Assembly (NCBI GenBank): GCA_021794525.1
Contig: JAJYQP010000077.1
Coordinates: 1 to 33,478, forward strand
Source of the DNA: Pseudomonadota bacterium
GTDB lineage: Bacteria; Pseudomonadota; Alphaproteobacteria; Sphingomonadales; Sphingomonadaceae
Reading direction: 5' to 3'
Length of the DNA stretch: 33,478 bases
The notes beneath the pieces were generated by a model that had not been told where the DNA came from, searched no databases, and was given only the letters and a program-made list of their open reading frames with translations. Shown piece after piece: positions 15,496-24,567 of the stretch (the first letter of the stretch is position 1; each line of letters starts with the position of its first letter). The position numbers were made by a program, and so were the translations under genes.

Positions 15496-15902
15496 CCGTC
15501 AGGGTTAACTACTGCGGCGCGGCGGTCGATACCAGACGTTAAGACCCGGGCGTTAAAAGAGGCACACATCCGTTCGGGTCGAGGCATGGACAAACCGGGC
15601 GGGGTTCAGGAGGGGGGAAAGCCTCTCCCGGCGGGTCCAACCGGGAGAGGCCCGCGGCAGCTAGGTAAGCTCCGGGCGGAGCCGCTGCCGCGATCCCGTC
15701 ACGCCAGCGCACAGTAACGCGATGACGGACACGCGAAGCCGAAAGGCTGGTTTGTGTTGTTGCGGATATGCGATGCGTCGGCCCCCCAACGACGTCGAAG
15801 GTCATCTTTTGACATCATTCGCTGCGGGGAACAACATAAATGTTAACGATGGTTCATAATCGGTGTCAGACCGGGGCGGCTGGCCCTGCGGGGCCCACGC
15901 GC
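15496..15902. other. Intergenic region upstream of purA
   Basis: There is no convincing gene in these roughly 400 bases. It contains two adjacent strong hairpins (listed separately) and an AT-rich patch at 15805-15862 with TTGACA (15809-15814), an AACATAAATGTT near-palindrome and CATAAT (15855-15860). A -10 box at proper spacing from that TTGACA is not clear. An 88-codon minus-strand frame (15539-15805) has no recognisable family. Confidence 0.4.
15621..15692. ncRNA. Candidate structured RNA: two adjacent perfect hairpins
   Basis: Hairpin 1 is an 11-bp perfect stem, GCCTCTCCCGG (15621-15631) with 15641-15651, around a 9-nt loop. Hairpin 2 starts one base later: a 9-bp stem CGCGGCAGC (15653-15661) with 15684-15692, enclosing a second 5-bp stem GCTCC/GGAGC. 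Read on the minus strand, hairpin 1 comes last and is followed by TTTCCCCCCTCC. This could be a small RNA, an attenuator-like element or the terminator of the dead DUF1501 gene's former neighbour. The strand is uncertain. Confidence 0.35.
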
Positions 15903-15930
15903 TTGACTTGGCGCGCCTGCCGTCCATAGG
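15903..15930 (+). promoter_or_regulatory. Likely purA promoter
   Basis: TTGACT (15903-15908) and CATAGG (15925-15930) are spaced by 16 bp, about 100 bp upstream of the purA ATG. GC-rich palindromes (GGCGCGCC and GGCGCGCGCC) flank the -10 box. Confidence 0.45.
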
Positions 15931-16030
15931 GCGCGCGCCGGTCTTCTCCCTCTGCTGCCCCGGCACCCGGTAGCGATCATTCCCAGCCCACCCCGTCATG
16001 GGCGATGCGGCGCCTTGGAGACGAGTATTC

Positions 16031-17320
<1,290 letters not shown>

Positions 17321-17360
17321 CCGCGAGCCGAGCCGGCCGTCGTCGGAATTCCATCCGAAC

Positions 17361-17394
17361 TTGACATAGTCCCTGTTTTGTTCTAGTATCGTTC
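17361..17394 (+). promoter_or_regulatory. Promoter with overlapping LexA-type box
   Basis: TTGACA (17361-17366) and TAGTAT (17384-17389) have the ideal 17-bp spacing. The direct repeat GTTC-N7-GTTC (17380-17383 and 17391-17394) brackets the -10 box exactly. GTTC-N7-GTTC is the known SOS (LexA) operator of alphaproteobacteria. The transcript would start near 17396, about 23 nt before the GTG of the regulator gene. Autoregulation by that protein is the alternative. Confidence 0.65.
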
Positions 17395-17418
17395 CCGATA
17401 GATTCGGGGAGATGATGC

Positions 17419-18405
17419 GTGACTCAGCAGGCCTACTCTTTCGAAGAGACGGTGGCGCGCGGTCCGGTCGGCGATGCGGTGCTGGCGCCGATGGTCACCC
17501 TGTTCGGTGCGGCGGACGCGCTGGAGGTCATGGCCGCGGATTGCCGCGCGACCGGTCTGGAAGTCCGCGGCGCTCGGCCCCTGCGGTCGCTGCTCGACGG
17601 GTCGGGCGTGATGCTCGGCGATATCGTGCTGGTCGAATGCTCGCAGGCCACCGGCGCCGACCTCGCGGCGCTGGTGCGACTCGACGAGCGCGCCGCGCGG
17701 TCGGGGGCGGAGCTGGTGGTTTCGACGTGCGCCGAGGCGCTGGACGCCGTCTTCGCGTGCCTCCAGACCGCCCGCGCGCAGTTCCTGCTCGATCCCACGG
17801 CGGCGGAACGGGTGGTGGCAATCGGTCATTCGCTCGCACGGCTTCCCGGTCGGAGGCTGCGCGAAATGGACGAAGAAGAGCGGATCGTCCTTCTGCGTCT
17901 GACCGAGGAAGTGGGTCGGCTCGCCGAGAAGCTTGACCGAATGGCACTTCCACTCGGTCGCGAAGGGGGCGAGGGCATGAGCGAACGGCTTGCTTCGCCG
18001 GGTTTTGGATACCGCAACGAAGGGGAGAAGGATCCGCTGCGTCGGCCTCGCGCTCCGCTGCCCGATCCGCGGCTGATCCATCGCATCATCCATCAGCGTC
18101 GGCTGCGCGGTCGTTATTTCGCGGGCGCGCTTTTCGCCGACCCGGCCTGGGACATCCTTCTCGATCTTACCGCGGCACGGGCGGAGCATCGCCGTGTCTC
18201 GGTGACCTCGCTGTGCATCGCGGCGGCAGTCCCGCCCACCACGGCGCTGCGCTGGATCCAGCAGATGACGGAGATGCGGATGCTGGTGCGCGAGGCCGAT
18301 CCCGACGACCGGCGCCGGGCCTTCATCGCGCTCGCCGACAATGTCGCCGACGCCATGGCCCGCTATTTCGAGGAAGTCGGCAAGGACGCGACGATACTCG
18401 TGTGA
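17419..18405 (+). CDS. Winged-helix (MarR-like) DNA-binding regulator with an extra N-terminal domain
   Basis: The 328-residue protein starts at a GTG preceded by GGGGAGA. The C-terminal part (about 220-320) reads as a winged helix: DPAWDILLDLTAARAEHRRV, SVTSLCIAAAVPPTTALRWI (recognition helix region) and a wing with READPDDRRRAFIAL. The N-terminal part (about 1-130) is alpha/beta and looks like a degenerate receiver-like or sensor fold; I see no phosphoacceptor site I would trust. A linker (about 150-215) includes a short helical, charged stretch. Its promoter carries a LexA-type box. The targets are unknown; the neighbours purA and psiE give no clear hint. Confidence 0.7.
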   Translation: MTQQAYSFEETVARGPVGDAVLAPMVTLFGAADALEVMAADCRATGLEVRGARPLRSLLDGSGVMLGDIVLVECSQATGADLAALVRLDERAARSGAELVVSTCAEALDAVFACLQTARAQFLLDPTAAERVVAIGHSLARLPGRRLREMDEEERIVLLRLTEEVGRLAEKLDRMALPLGREGGEGMSERLASPGFGYRNEGEKDPLRRPRAPLPDPRLIHRIIHQRRLRGRYFAGALFADPAWDILLDLTAARAEHRRVSVTSLCIAAAVPPTTALRWIQQMTEMRMLVREADPDDRRRAFIALADNVADAMARYFEEVGKDATILV

Positions 18406-18492
18406 CCGCTGCGACGGCGTCGTGGACGGCTCGTCGATCCGTGCCTTGACGCCTGTTCCCGTTGCTCGTGCGATGCGCTATGGCCGGAACGA

Positions 18493-18912
18493 ATGGAAAC
18501 GCCAGCGTCTCGGCCGCCCGACACGGAATCCAGTCACACGATCTCGCGGGAACGTGTGGCCGCTGGCAAGGCCTTCCTGCTGGTCGAACACCTTCTTCTG
18601 ATTTTGGTGGCAGTGTTGGCTATCATCGCTGCGGGGACGGAAGTGTGGTCGGTGTTCGAGCGGCAGACCATCACGCTTGCCGATATCCTGCTGATGTTCC
18701 TCTATACCGAGGTGATCGGGATGATTGCGGTGTTCTACACGGGACGCGGCCTGCTGTTCGTCTACCCCATCTTCATCGCCATAACCGCGCTCGCCCGGCT
18801 CATCGTGCTGCAGGGCAAGGACATGGCGCCCGAGAACGTGCTGTTCGAAGCCGGCGCGATCCTGCTGCTATCCTTCGCCGCGCTGGTCATCAATCGCGTC
18901 CACTCCAGCTAG
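18493..18912 (+). CDS. PsiE-like (phosphate-starvation-inducible E) membrane protein
   Basis: The 139-residue protein has a charged cytoplasmic N-terminus (1-25) and about four hydrophobic helices (roughly 28-48, 60-82, 88-105 and 115-134), the size and layout of the PsiE family. PsiE is induced by phosphate starvation in E. coli, but its molecular role is not known. GGAACGA precedes the ATG. The end overlaps the convergent siroheme gene by 3-4 bp. It lies 87 bp after the regulator gene, so co-transcription is possible. Confidence 0.75.
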   Translation: METPASRPPDTESSHTISRERVAAGKAFLLVEHLLLILVAVLAIIAAGTEVWSVFERQTITLADILLMFLYTEVIGMIAVFYTGRGLLFVYPIFIAITALARLIVLQGKDMAPENVLFEAGAILLLSFAALVINRVHSS

Positions 18913-19688
18913 GCTGGGCCACGCCGGATCGTGACGACGAGGCCGTGCGCATCGGCATCCTTTTGCTCGAGTATAACGGAGTCAGCGCGCGCGCGGGCGA
19001 GGATGGCGAGCGGTATCCCGGGTCCTGCGACGAGCGTATCCGCCATCCCCAGCAGCCGCGCCTGGCGGAGCGTCAGATCGTCGGGATCGTCGCTTGCGAG
19101 GACAATCTCCACCAGCGCTGATTCAGACCGCATATCGTCGGCCGCCAGCCACGTGTCTACCTGTTCGGCCGAGCCTTCTCGAAACGGATCGAGCGGACCG
19201 CCCTCGGCTAGTGCCTCGTCGATTGCGCGGCGACGGTCGGCGCCGTCGGGCCAGCGTGCGCGCATTGCCGCGCGCGCCTCGGCCAGCGCCCGCGCGAGCC
19301 CCGCCAGCGAGGCGGGTAGTAGCCGCTCCAATCGCAAACGCAGATGCTTGGCGAGACCCGCGCTGGCGCCCCCGGTGCCGACCGCGACCAGAATGTCGCC
19401 GCGCTCGAGGATGCTCGGCAGAGTGAAGTCGCATAGCCCGGGCCGGTCGGCGACATTGACCAGCAGTCCGCGCGCCTTGAGCCGTGCCGCCGCCAGCTCA
19501 GCCTCTCCGCCATCTTCCAAGGCAACGAAGGCGATCCGCGCGCCCGCCGCATCGTCCTCGCCAACGCAGACCCCGCCCGCACGCTCGACCAGCCGGCGCT
19601 TGGCCGCGGCCATGTCGCCGCTCCCCACCACCACCACCGGCTGCCCCGCTATACGGTGAAGCAGCGGCAGCGAGTGGAGCGCGCTCAT
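18909..19688 (-). CDS. Siroheme synthase N-terminal module (precorrin-2 dehydrogenase / sirohydrochlorin ferrochelatase) with a truncated methyltransferase end
   Basis: The 259-residue protein has the NAD site VVVVGSGDMAAAK (18-30), the catalytic aspartate region LLVNVADRPGLCDFTLPS (D81, matching the CysG active-site Asp) and VAVGTGGASAGLA. These steps oxidise precorrin-2 and insert iron to make siroheme for sulfite or nitrite reductase. Residues about 192-245 (SDDPDDLTLRQARLLGMADT...PLAILARARADSVI) match only the first strand-helix unit of the SUMT domain that completes CysG, so the methyltransferase part is cut short and must be inactive. The ATG is 2 bp past the lysA stop, so it is co-transcribed with lysA. 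Confidence 0.85.
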   Translation of the reverse strand: MSALHSLPLLHRIAGQPVVVVGSGDMAAAKRRLVERAGGVCVGEDDAAGARIAFVALEDGGEAELAAARLKARGLLVNVADRPGLCDFTLPSILERGDILVAVGTGGASAGLAKHLRLRLERLLPASLAGLARALAEARAAMRARWPDGADRRRAIDEALAEGGPLDPFREGSAEQVDTWLAADDMRSESALVEIVLASDDPDDLTLRQARLLGMADTLVAGPGIPLAILARARADSVILEQKDADAHGLVVTIRRGPA

Positions 19689-19690
19689 GC

Positions 19691-20953
19691 TCAGGCGAGC
19701 CAGTCGGGCACGCGCTCGGCGTCCATGATCGCGCCCGGCGCAATGCGGTCGGCAACCACGGCGAAGCGTTCGCCGTCGACCAGCACCTCGGCCACGAAGC
19801 CGCGCGAGTTGTAGCTGCTCGCCATGGTCGCGCCATAGGCCCCCGCGGTGCGGAATACCGCGAGCTCGCCCGCTTCCAGCGCATCGCACTCGCGGTCCAT
19901 CGCGAAGGTGTCGCCGGTTTCGCAGATCGGGCCGACGATATGCGCGGTGGCGCGCTCGCCGGTGGGGGCGACCGCCTCGAACTCGTGCCAGGCACCGTAG
20001 AGCGCGGGGCGGGCGAGATCGTTCATCGCCGCGTCCACCACCACGAAGGGCGGACCATTGCCGCTGCGCTTCTTGCGGATGACGCGGGTGAGCAGCACCC
20101 CGGCCTCGGCGGCGATGAAGCGCCCGGGCTCGAACATCAGCCGCACGTCCCAGCCCGCTGTGACGCGCGCGACCATCTCGCCGTATTCGGCGGCGGTGGG
20201 GAAGTTCTCGTCATGGCGATAGGAGACGCCAAGGCCTCCACCCAGATCGGCGTGGGTGATGGTGTGGCCCGCGGCGCGCAGCTCCGCTATCAGCGCGCCG
20301 AGTTTGGTGAAAGCCGTCTCGAGCGGTTCGAGCTCGGCAAGCTGGCTGCCGATGTGGACGGCGACGCCGCGCAGCTCCAACGCTTCCTCGCCCGCCAGCG
20401 CGGCGAATATCGCGCCGGCCCGGTCGAGCGGGACGCCGAACTTGTTCTTGCTTTTGCCGGTGGAGATTTTCGCGTGAGTGCGCGCGTCCACGTCCGGGTT
20501 CACGCGCAGTGCGCAGCGGGCGCGATAGCCGTGGCGTTTGGCGAGCAGCGCCAGCTCGTAGCCCTCCTCCTCGCTCTCGATATTGAACTGGCCGATCCCG
20601 GCCTCGAGCCCCTGGAGCAGCTCGGCGTGGGTCTTGCCGACGCCGGAGAACACAATCTCTTCCGGCGGAATGCCTGCCGCCAGCGCGCGCGTCAGCTCGC
20701 CGCCCGAGACGACGTCGGCGCCGTAGCCCTCGCGCCCGAGCACACGCAGTACCGCGAGGTTGGGGTTGGACTTCACCGCGAAGGCGAGGTGCGGCTTCTC
20801 CAGTGCGGACAAACCCTCCCGAAAGTCGCGCGCTTTGGCCACCAGCTTGGCGAGGGAATAGACATAGACCGGCGTCCCCACCGCCTCGGCAATTGCGGGG
20901 AGGGGAACGTCCTCGGCGTGCATCACGCCGTCGCGATAGGTAAAGGCTTTCAT
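19691..20953 (-). CDS. lysA: Diaminopimelate decarboxylase
   Basis: This PLP enzyme decarboxylates meso-diaminopimelate to lysine, the last step of lysine synthesis. The 420-residue protein has the PLP lysine in AFAVKSNPN (K61), the HIGSQ stretch, the glycine-rich phosphate-binding GGGLGVSY, and CETGDTF with its active-site Cys near the C-terminus. I use the ATG at 20953 (MKAFTYRDGV); the frame extends 8 codons upstream without family match. It follows argH and the lipoprotein gene, a gene order conserved in many proteobacteria, and is followed without a gap by the siroheme gene. Confidence 0.96.
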   Translation of the reverse strand: MKAFTYRDGVMHAEDVPLPAIAEAVGTPVYVYSLAKLVAKARDFREGLSALEKPHLAFAVKSNPNLAVLRVLGREGYGADVVSGGELTRALAAGIPPEEIVFSGVGKTHAELLQGLEAGIGQFNIESEEEGYELALLAKRHGYRARCALRVNPDVDARTHAKISTGKSKNKFGVPLDRAGAIFAALAGEEALELRGVAVHIGSQLAELEPLETAFTKLGALIAELRAAGHTITHADLGGGLGVSYRHDENFPTAAEYGEMVARVTAGWDVRLMFEPGRFIAAEAGVLLTRVIRKKRSGNGPPFVVVDAAMNDLARPALYGAWHEFEAVAPTGERATAHIVGPICETGDTFAMDRECDALEAGELAVFRTAGAYGATMASSYNSRGFVAEVLVDGERFAVVADRIAPGAIMDAERVPDWLA

Positions 20954-21025
20954 CGCGCCGCGCTTTGCCGCGCGCACGGCGCGCTGTCGATAGAGCGGTT
21001 CTTTAGCGGCCCATAGCCGGCGGCC

Positions 21026-21265
21026 TCATTCCGGCGGCAGGTCGTAGGGATCGTCGGCGCGTTCCTCGCTGCGGCTGCGCAACTCGACATTGCGCGCGGG
21101 CGCCGCCTGCGGGGGCGGAGTGAGCAGCGTATCGGCATCGGGCATCGACTTGGCACCATAGGGGGCGACCGGGAGGCTCTGGCCCGCGGCAGGCTGGAGC
21201 TGGGTGCGCTGTGCGCATGCCGACAGTGCCAGCAGGGCAACGGGCAGGATGATGGCAGTGCGCAT
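21026..21265 (-). CDS. Small lipoprotein (LptM-like position)
   Basis: This 79-residue protein has a lipoprotein signal peptide: MRTAIILPVALLALSAC, with the lipobox LSAC and the lipidated Cys at 17. The rest is Pro- and Gln-rich and probably unstructured. Its place between argH and lysA is that of the short LptM-type lipoproteins, which assist LptD assembly in E. coli. The typical CGxKGPL start of LptM is not intact here (it reads CAQRTQLQP), so the assignment is positional. The ATG is 2 bp past the argH stop; lysA follows 72 bp later. Confidence 0.75.
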   Translation of the reverse strand: MRTAIILPVALLALSACAQRTQLQPAAGQSLPVAPYGAKSMPDADTLLTPPPQAAPARNVELRSRSEERADDPYDLPPE

Positions 21266-21267
21266 TG

Positions 21268-22641
21268 TCAGTCCATTCCCAGCGCGCGGCGCGCGGCTTC
21301 AACCTGCTCGCCTACACGCAAGGGCGCGGTGCCGCCATAGCTGGCGCGCGCTGCGACCGAGGCCTCCACCGACAGCGCGGCAAAGACCCGCTCGTCGATC
21401 CGCTCGTCGATCGCCTTGAGGTCTTCGAGCGGCAGCGCGTCGAGCGCGACGCCGCGATTCTCAGCGAGCTTCACCGCCTCACCGGTAATGTGGTGTGCCT
21501 CGCGGAAGGGAATGTCGGCTTCGCGAACCAGCCAGTCGGCAAGGTCGGTGGCGGTGGCGAAGCCGGCCTCGGCCGCCGCGCGCATCCGCTCGGTGCGGAA
21601 CCCGCTCTCGGCGATCATGCCCGCCATCGCCGCGAGGCTGAGGTCGAGCAGCCCCGCCGCCTCGAACACCGGCGGCTTGTCGTCCTGCATATCCTTCGAA
21701 TAGGCGAGCGGGAGCCCCTTCATCGTTACCATCAGGCTGGTGAGCGCGCCCACGATCCGGCCCGCGTGCCCGCGCACCAGTTCGGCTGCGTCGGGGTTCT
21801 TCTTCTGCGGCATGATCGAGCTGCCGGTGCTGAGCGTATCGGGCAGGCGGATGAAACCGAACGGCTGGCTCGCCCACAGGATCAGCTCTTCCGCGAGGCG
21901 GCTGAGATGCAGCGCGCATTGCGCCGCCGCCTGCAGGTAATCGAGGGCGAAATCGCGGTCGCTCACCGAATCGAGACTGTTGGCGGTCGGCCGCGCGAAG
22001 CCGAGCGCCCGCGCCGTCGCCTCCCGGTCGATGGGAAAGCCGGTTCCGGCCAACGCCGCGCTGCCCAATGGGCATTCGTCCATCCGCGCGCGGGCATCGG
22101 CGAAGCGGGATCGGTCGCGCCGCAGCATCTCGTAATAGGCCATGAGGTGATGGCCAAGCGTCACCGGCTGCGCGGTCTGGAGATGGGTAAAGCCGGGCAT
22201 GATGCTGCCCGCGTGCTCGCCCGCGCGGGTGACCAGCGCGCGTTGGAGCGCCGCCAGCCCAGCCTCGGCGCGCTCGCAGGCGGCGCGAACCCAGAGGCGA
22301 AAGTCCGTCGCGACCTGGTCGTTGCGGCTGCGCGCGGTATGGAGCCGGCCTGCCGCCGGGCCGATGAGCGCGGTCAGCCGGCTCTCGGTGGTCATGTGGA
22401 TGTCCTCGAGGTTCCAGTCCTCGGGCACGCCGTCCGCTTCGTATTCGGCGGCGATTTCCGCGAGCCCCGCGTCGATGGCCGCCGCGTCTTCGGCGGAGAG
22501 GATGCCCTGCGCCGCCAGCATGGCCGCATGGGCGCGGCTGCCGGCTATATCCTCGCGCCACAGCGCCTTGTCGAAAGGGATCGAGGCGTTGATTTCGCGC
22601 ATGATGGCGCTAGGGCCGGCAGCGAACCTGCCGCCCCACAT
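21268..22641 (-). CDS. argH: Argininosuccinate lyase
   Basis: It splits argininosuccinate into arginine and fumarate, the last step of arginine synthesis. The 457-residue protein begins [20 protein letters not shown], the family N-terminus. It has TARSRNDQV (102-110), the catalytic base region FTHLQTAQP (H153), and the mobile signature loop [12 protein letters not shown] (273-284, catalytic S275). I use the ATG at 22641; a GTG at 22680 would add 13 residues that look plausible (ending GSNQ) and cannot be excluded. It heads the argH-lipoprotein-lysA-siroheme operon. Confidence 0.95.
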   Translation of the reverse strand: MWGGRFAAGPSAIMREINASIPFDKALWREDIAGSRAHAAMLAAQGILSAEDAAAIDAGLAEIAAEYEADGVPEDWNLEDIHMTTESRLTALIGPAAGRLHTARSRNDQVATDFRLWVRAACERAEAGLAALQRALVTRAGEHAGSIMPGFTHLQTAQPVTLGHHLMAYYEMLRRDRSRFADARARMDECPLGSAALAGTGFPIDREATARALGFARPTANSLDSVSDRDFALDYLQAAAQCALHLSRLAEELILWASQPFGFIRLPDTLSTGSSIMPQKKNPDAAELVRGHAGRIVGALTSLMVTMKGLPLAYSKDMQDDKPPVFEAAGLLDLSLAAMAGMIAESGFRTERMRAAAEAGFATATDLADWLVREADIPFREAHHITGEAVKLAENRGVALDALPLEDLKAIDERIDERVFAALSVEASVAARASYGGTAPLRVGEQVEAARRALGMD

Positions 22642-22660
22642 CTGGTTGGAGCCTGCCGTC

Positions 22661-23251
22661 TTGTCCCGATTGTCGTCCACTATTGCCGTCGCCTTCGTCC
22701 TGCTGCTGGCGGGCTGCGATAAGGGCGGCACCGATGCTGTGCAAGGCAACCCCGCCGCGACCGCGGCCGCCGTCGCCACGCCCGAGGCGAAGGCCAAGGG
22801 CGTCGCCGCCATCGACCGCAGCCACGCGGGCGAGCCGATGCCCGCGTTCGACCTGCTGATGCCCGCGACGAAGACGCCCTTCGACAAGGCGGACATTGCG
22901 GGCAAGCCGGTGTTGCTCAACCTCTGGGCCACCTGGTGCGCGCCCTGCGTCAAAGAAATGCCGCTGCTGGAGGCGCTGGCGGGGGAGGAGCGCGACCTCT
23001 ACGTCCTCACCGCCAGCCAGGATCTCGGCGAACCCGAAAAGGTGCTCGCCTTTTTCGAGAAGGAGAAGTTCCAGCGCATCAAGCCCTGGCTCGATCGCGA
23101 AGGCGCGCTGGGCTTTCAGTTCGGCGGCGGCCTGCCGGTAAGCGTGCTCTACGATGCGTCAGGCAAGGAGGTGTGGCGCGTGACCGGCGACCTCGACTGG
23201 GCCGATCCGGAGGTGAGGGGAGCGGTGGACGAGGCGTTTGAGGCGGGTTAG
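22661..23251 (+). CDS. TlpA-like thioredoxin-fold lipoprotein
   Basis: The 196-residue protein is anchored outside the cytoplasm: the signal reads [19 protein letters not shown] with lipidated Cys19. The thioredoxin domain (about 58-195) has the redox motif WCAPC (C93, C96) and the cis-proline region [10 protein letters not shown]. TlpA/ResA-type proteins reduce disulfides in exported proteins, often for cytochrome assembly. The start is the TTG at 22661, with GGAG 9 nt upstream; an in-frame ATG at 22601 lies inside argH and would give an overlong signal. The gene is divergent from argH with about 19 bp between start codons. Confidence 0.88.
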   Translation: MSRLSSTIAVAFVLLLAGCDKGGTDAVQGNPAATAAAVATPEAKAKGVAAIDRSHAGEPMPAFDLLMPATKTPFDKADIAGKPVLLNLWATWCAPCVKEMPLLEALAGEERDLYVLTASQDLGEPEKVLAFFEKEKFQRIKPWLDREGALGFQFGGGLPVSVLYDASGKEVWRVTGDLDWADPEVRGAVDEAFEAG

Positions 23252-23296
23252 GGGTCAGACCGGGCTGGGACCCAAACCCCGTTCGTGTGGGGTGAA

Positions 23297-23372
23297 TGGT
23301 GGGCGCTGACGGGCTCGAACCGCCGACCCTCTCGGTGTAAACGAGATGCTCTACCAACTGAGCTAAGCGCCC
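23297..23372 (-). tRNA. tRNA-Val (anticodon TAC)
   Basis: The acceptor stem GGGCGCT pairs perfectly with AGCGCCC, the D arm reads AGCTCAGTTGGTAGAGC, and the anticodon stem TCTCG/CGAGA encloses TTTACAC (anticodon TAC). The T loop GGTTCGAGCC is normal, and the 3' CCA is encoded. Confidence 0.95.
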
Positions 23373-23484
23373 CACGGCCTGTATCGTTTCGCGACAGGAC
23401 GGGTGAGCGGCTCATAGCGGGGCAGACGGCAAAAGCAACGGTGGCGCTGGCGCGTCAGCGCGCGGGCAGCTAACCGCGCATCCA

Positions 23485-24471
23485 ATGGCAGCAAAGCATA
23501 TCACGGTCCTCGCCACGGGCGGGACCATCGCGGGGCGCGGGGCGCGGGGGCTGGGCCGCGCCTATGTGCCCGGGCAGATCGGCATTGCCGAAATGGCGGC
23601 GGAGGTGCGCGCGCTCGGCATCGATGCGGAATTGAGCTCGGTCGATATCGCCGCCATCGGCTCGCAGGACATCGGCTGGACGGAGTGGGATCGGCTCTAC
23701 GGCTACATCAAGGCGGCGCTCAACGATCCGGGCGTCGACGGTATCATTGTCACCCACGGCACCGACAGCGCGGAGGAGACGGCGCTGCTGCTCGACCTGA
23801 CGCTGCCCGCCGATACGCCGCTGGTCCTCGTCGGCGCGATGCGGCCTGCCGATGCGGTCGGCAGCGACGGGATGCGCAATTTCGCCAATGCGGTGCGAAC
23901 CGCGAGCGACCCGGCGGCGGGTGGGCGCGGGGTGATGGTGGTGATGGGCGACCAGGTCTTCGCCGCCAGCGACGTGCGCAAGGCCGCGACCAGCCATATC
24001 GACGCCTTCCGCGGCTTTCCGCGCGGGCCGATCGCCAATGTGACGCCCGCCTCGCTCGACTGGTTCGGCCCGCCGCCGAGGACGGGCGAGGGCGCGCGGT
24101 TCGACTGGCCGCAGACGCTGCCGCAGGTCGATGTCCTGATGGCCTACGCGGGGATGAGCCCGTGCACTGTCGATGCGCTGCTGCAATGCGGAGCGACCGG
24201 GCTGGTGCTGGCGGGTATGGGCGCGGGCAATGCGCCCGGCCCGGTGCTCGATGCGCTTGCCGATGCGGTACGCGGCGGCGTGCCGGTGGTGCGCGCGAGC
24301 CGGGTCGACCAGGGCTATGTCGACCGCAACCTCGAGGTGGACGACGATGCCCGCGGCTTCGTCGCCGCGCGGTCCTATGGCCCCGCGAAGGCGCGGATAT
24401 TGCTGCAACTGCTGATCGCGAGCGGGATCACCGATCCGCTCGCGATGCAGGTCCATTTCGACCGGCGGTAA
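23485..24471 (+). CDS. Asparaginase family protein
   Basis: The 328-residue protein has both threonine motifs of bacterial type I/II asparaginases: LATGGTIAG (nucleophile T14) and THGTDSAEET (T93-D94), and S60 sits at the substrate-carboxylate position. It hydrolyses asparagine to aspartate and ammonia. There is no signal peptide, so it is probably cytoplasmic; type I and II cannot be told apart firmly here. It starts 112 bp from the 5' end of the divergent tRNA gene and ends at the dyad repeat at 24481. Confidence 0.92.
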   Translation: MAAKHITVLATGGTIAGRGARGLGRAYVPGQIGIAEMAAEVRALGIDAELSSVDIAAIGSQDIGWTEWDRLYGYIKAALNDPGVDGIIVTHGTDSAEETALLLDLTLPADTPLVLVGAMRPADAVGSDGMRNFANAVRTASDPAAGGRGVMVVMGDQVFAASDVRKAATSHIDAFRGFPRGPIANVTPASLDWFGPPPRTGEGARFDWPQTLPQVDVLMAYAGMSPCTVDALLQCGATGLVLAGMGAGNAPGPVLDALADAVRGGVPVVRASRVDQGYVDRNLEVDDDARGFVAARSYGPAKARILLQLLIASGITDPLAMQVHFDRR

Positions 24472-24480
24472 TCGGACCCG

Positions 24481-24559
24481 CCTTCGTCATTCCCGCGCAG
24501 GCGGGAATCGACCTCCAGCATTGGGCCACGGACCTCCGCCTGCGCGGGGGTGACGATGG
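24481..24559. repeat. Dyad repeat between convergent genes (possible bidirectional terminator)
   Basis: The left arm (TTCGTCATTCCCGCGCAGGC, then GGGAAT) and the right arm (CCGCCTGCGCGGGGGTGACG) are inverted, with a few mismatches. The left arm holds its own hairpin ATTCCCGC-GCAG-GCGGGAAT. It is a variant of the GTCATCCC repeat at 12300 and fills the space between the asparaginase and MDR dehydrogenase ends. Confidence 0.7.
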
Positions 24560-24567
24560 TCGAGCAA

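Noticed and set aside
19484..21016. Plus-strand frame of 510 codons opposite lysA and the siroheme gene
   Set aside because: It is a shadow spanning two real genes and their junction.
21265..22722. Plus-strand frame of 485 codons opposite argH
   Set aside because: It is a shadow of argH; the real protein has the full catalytic signature.
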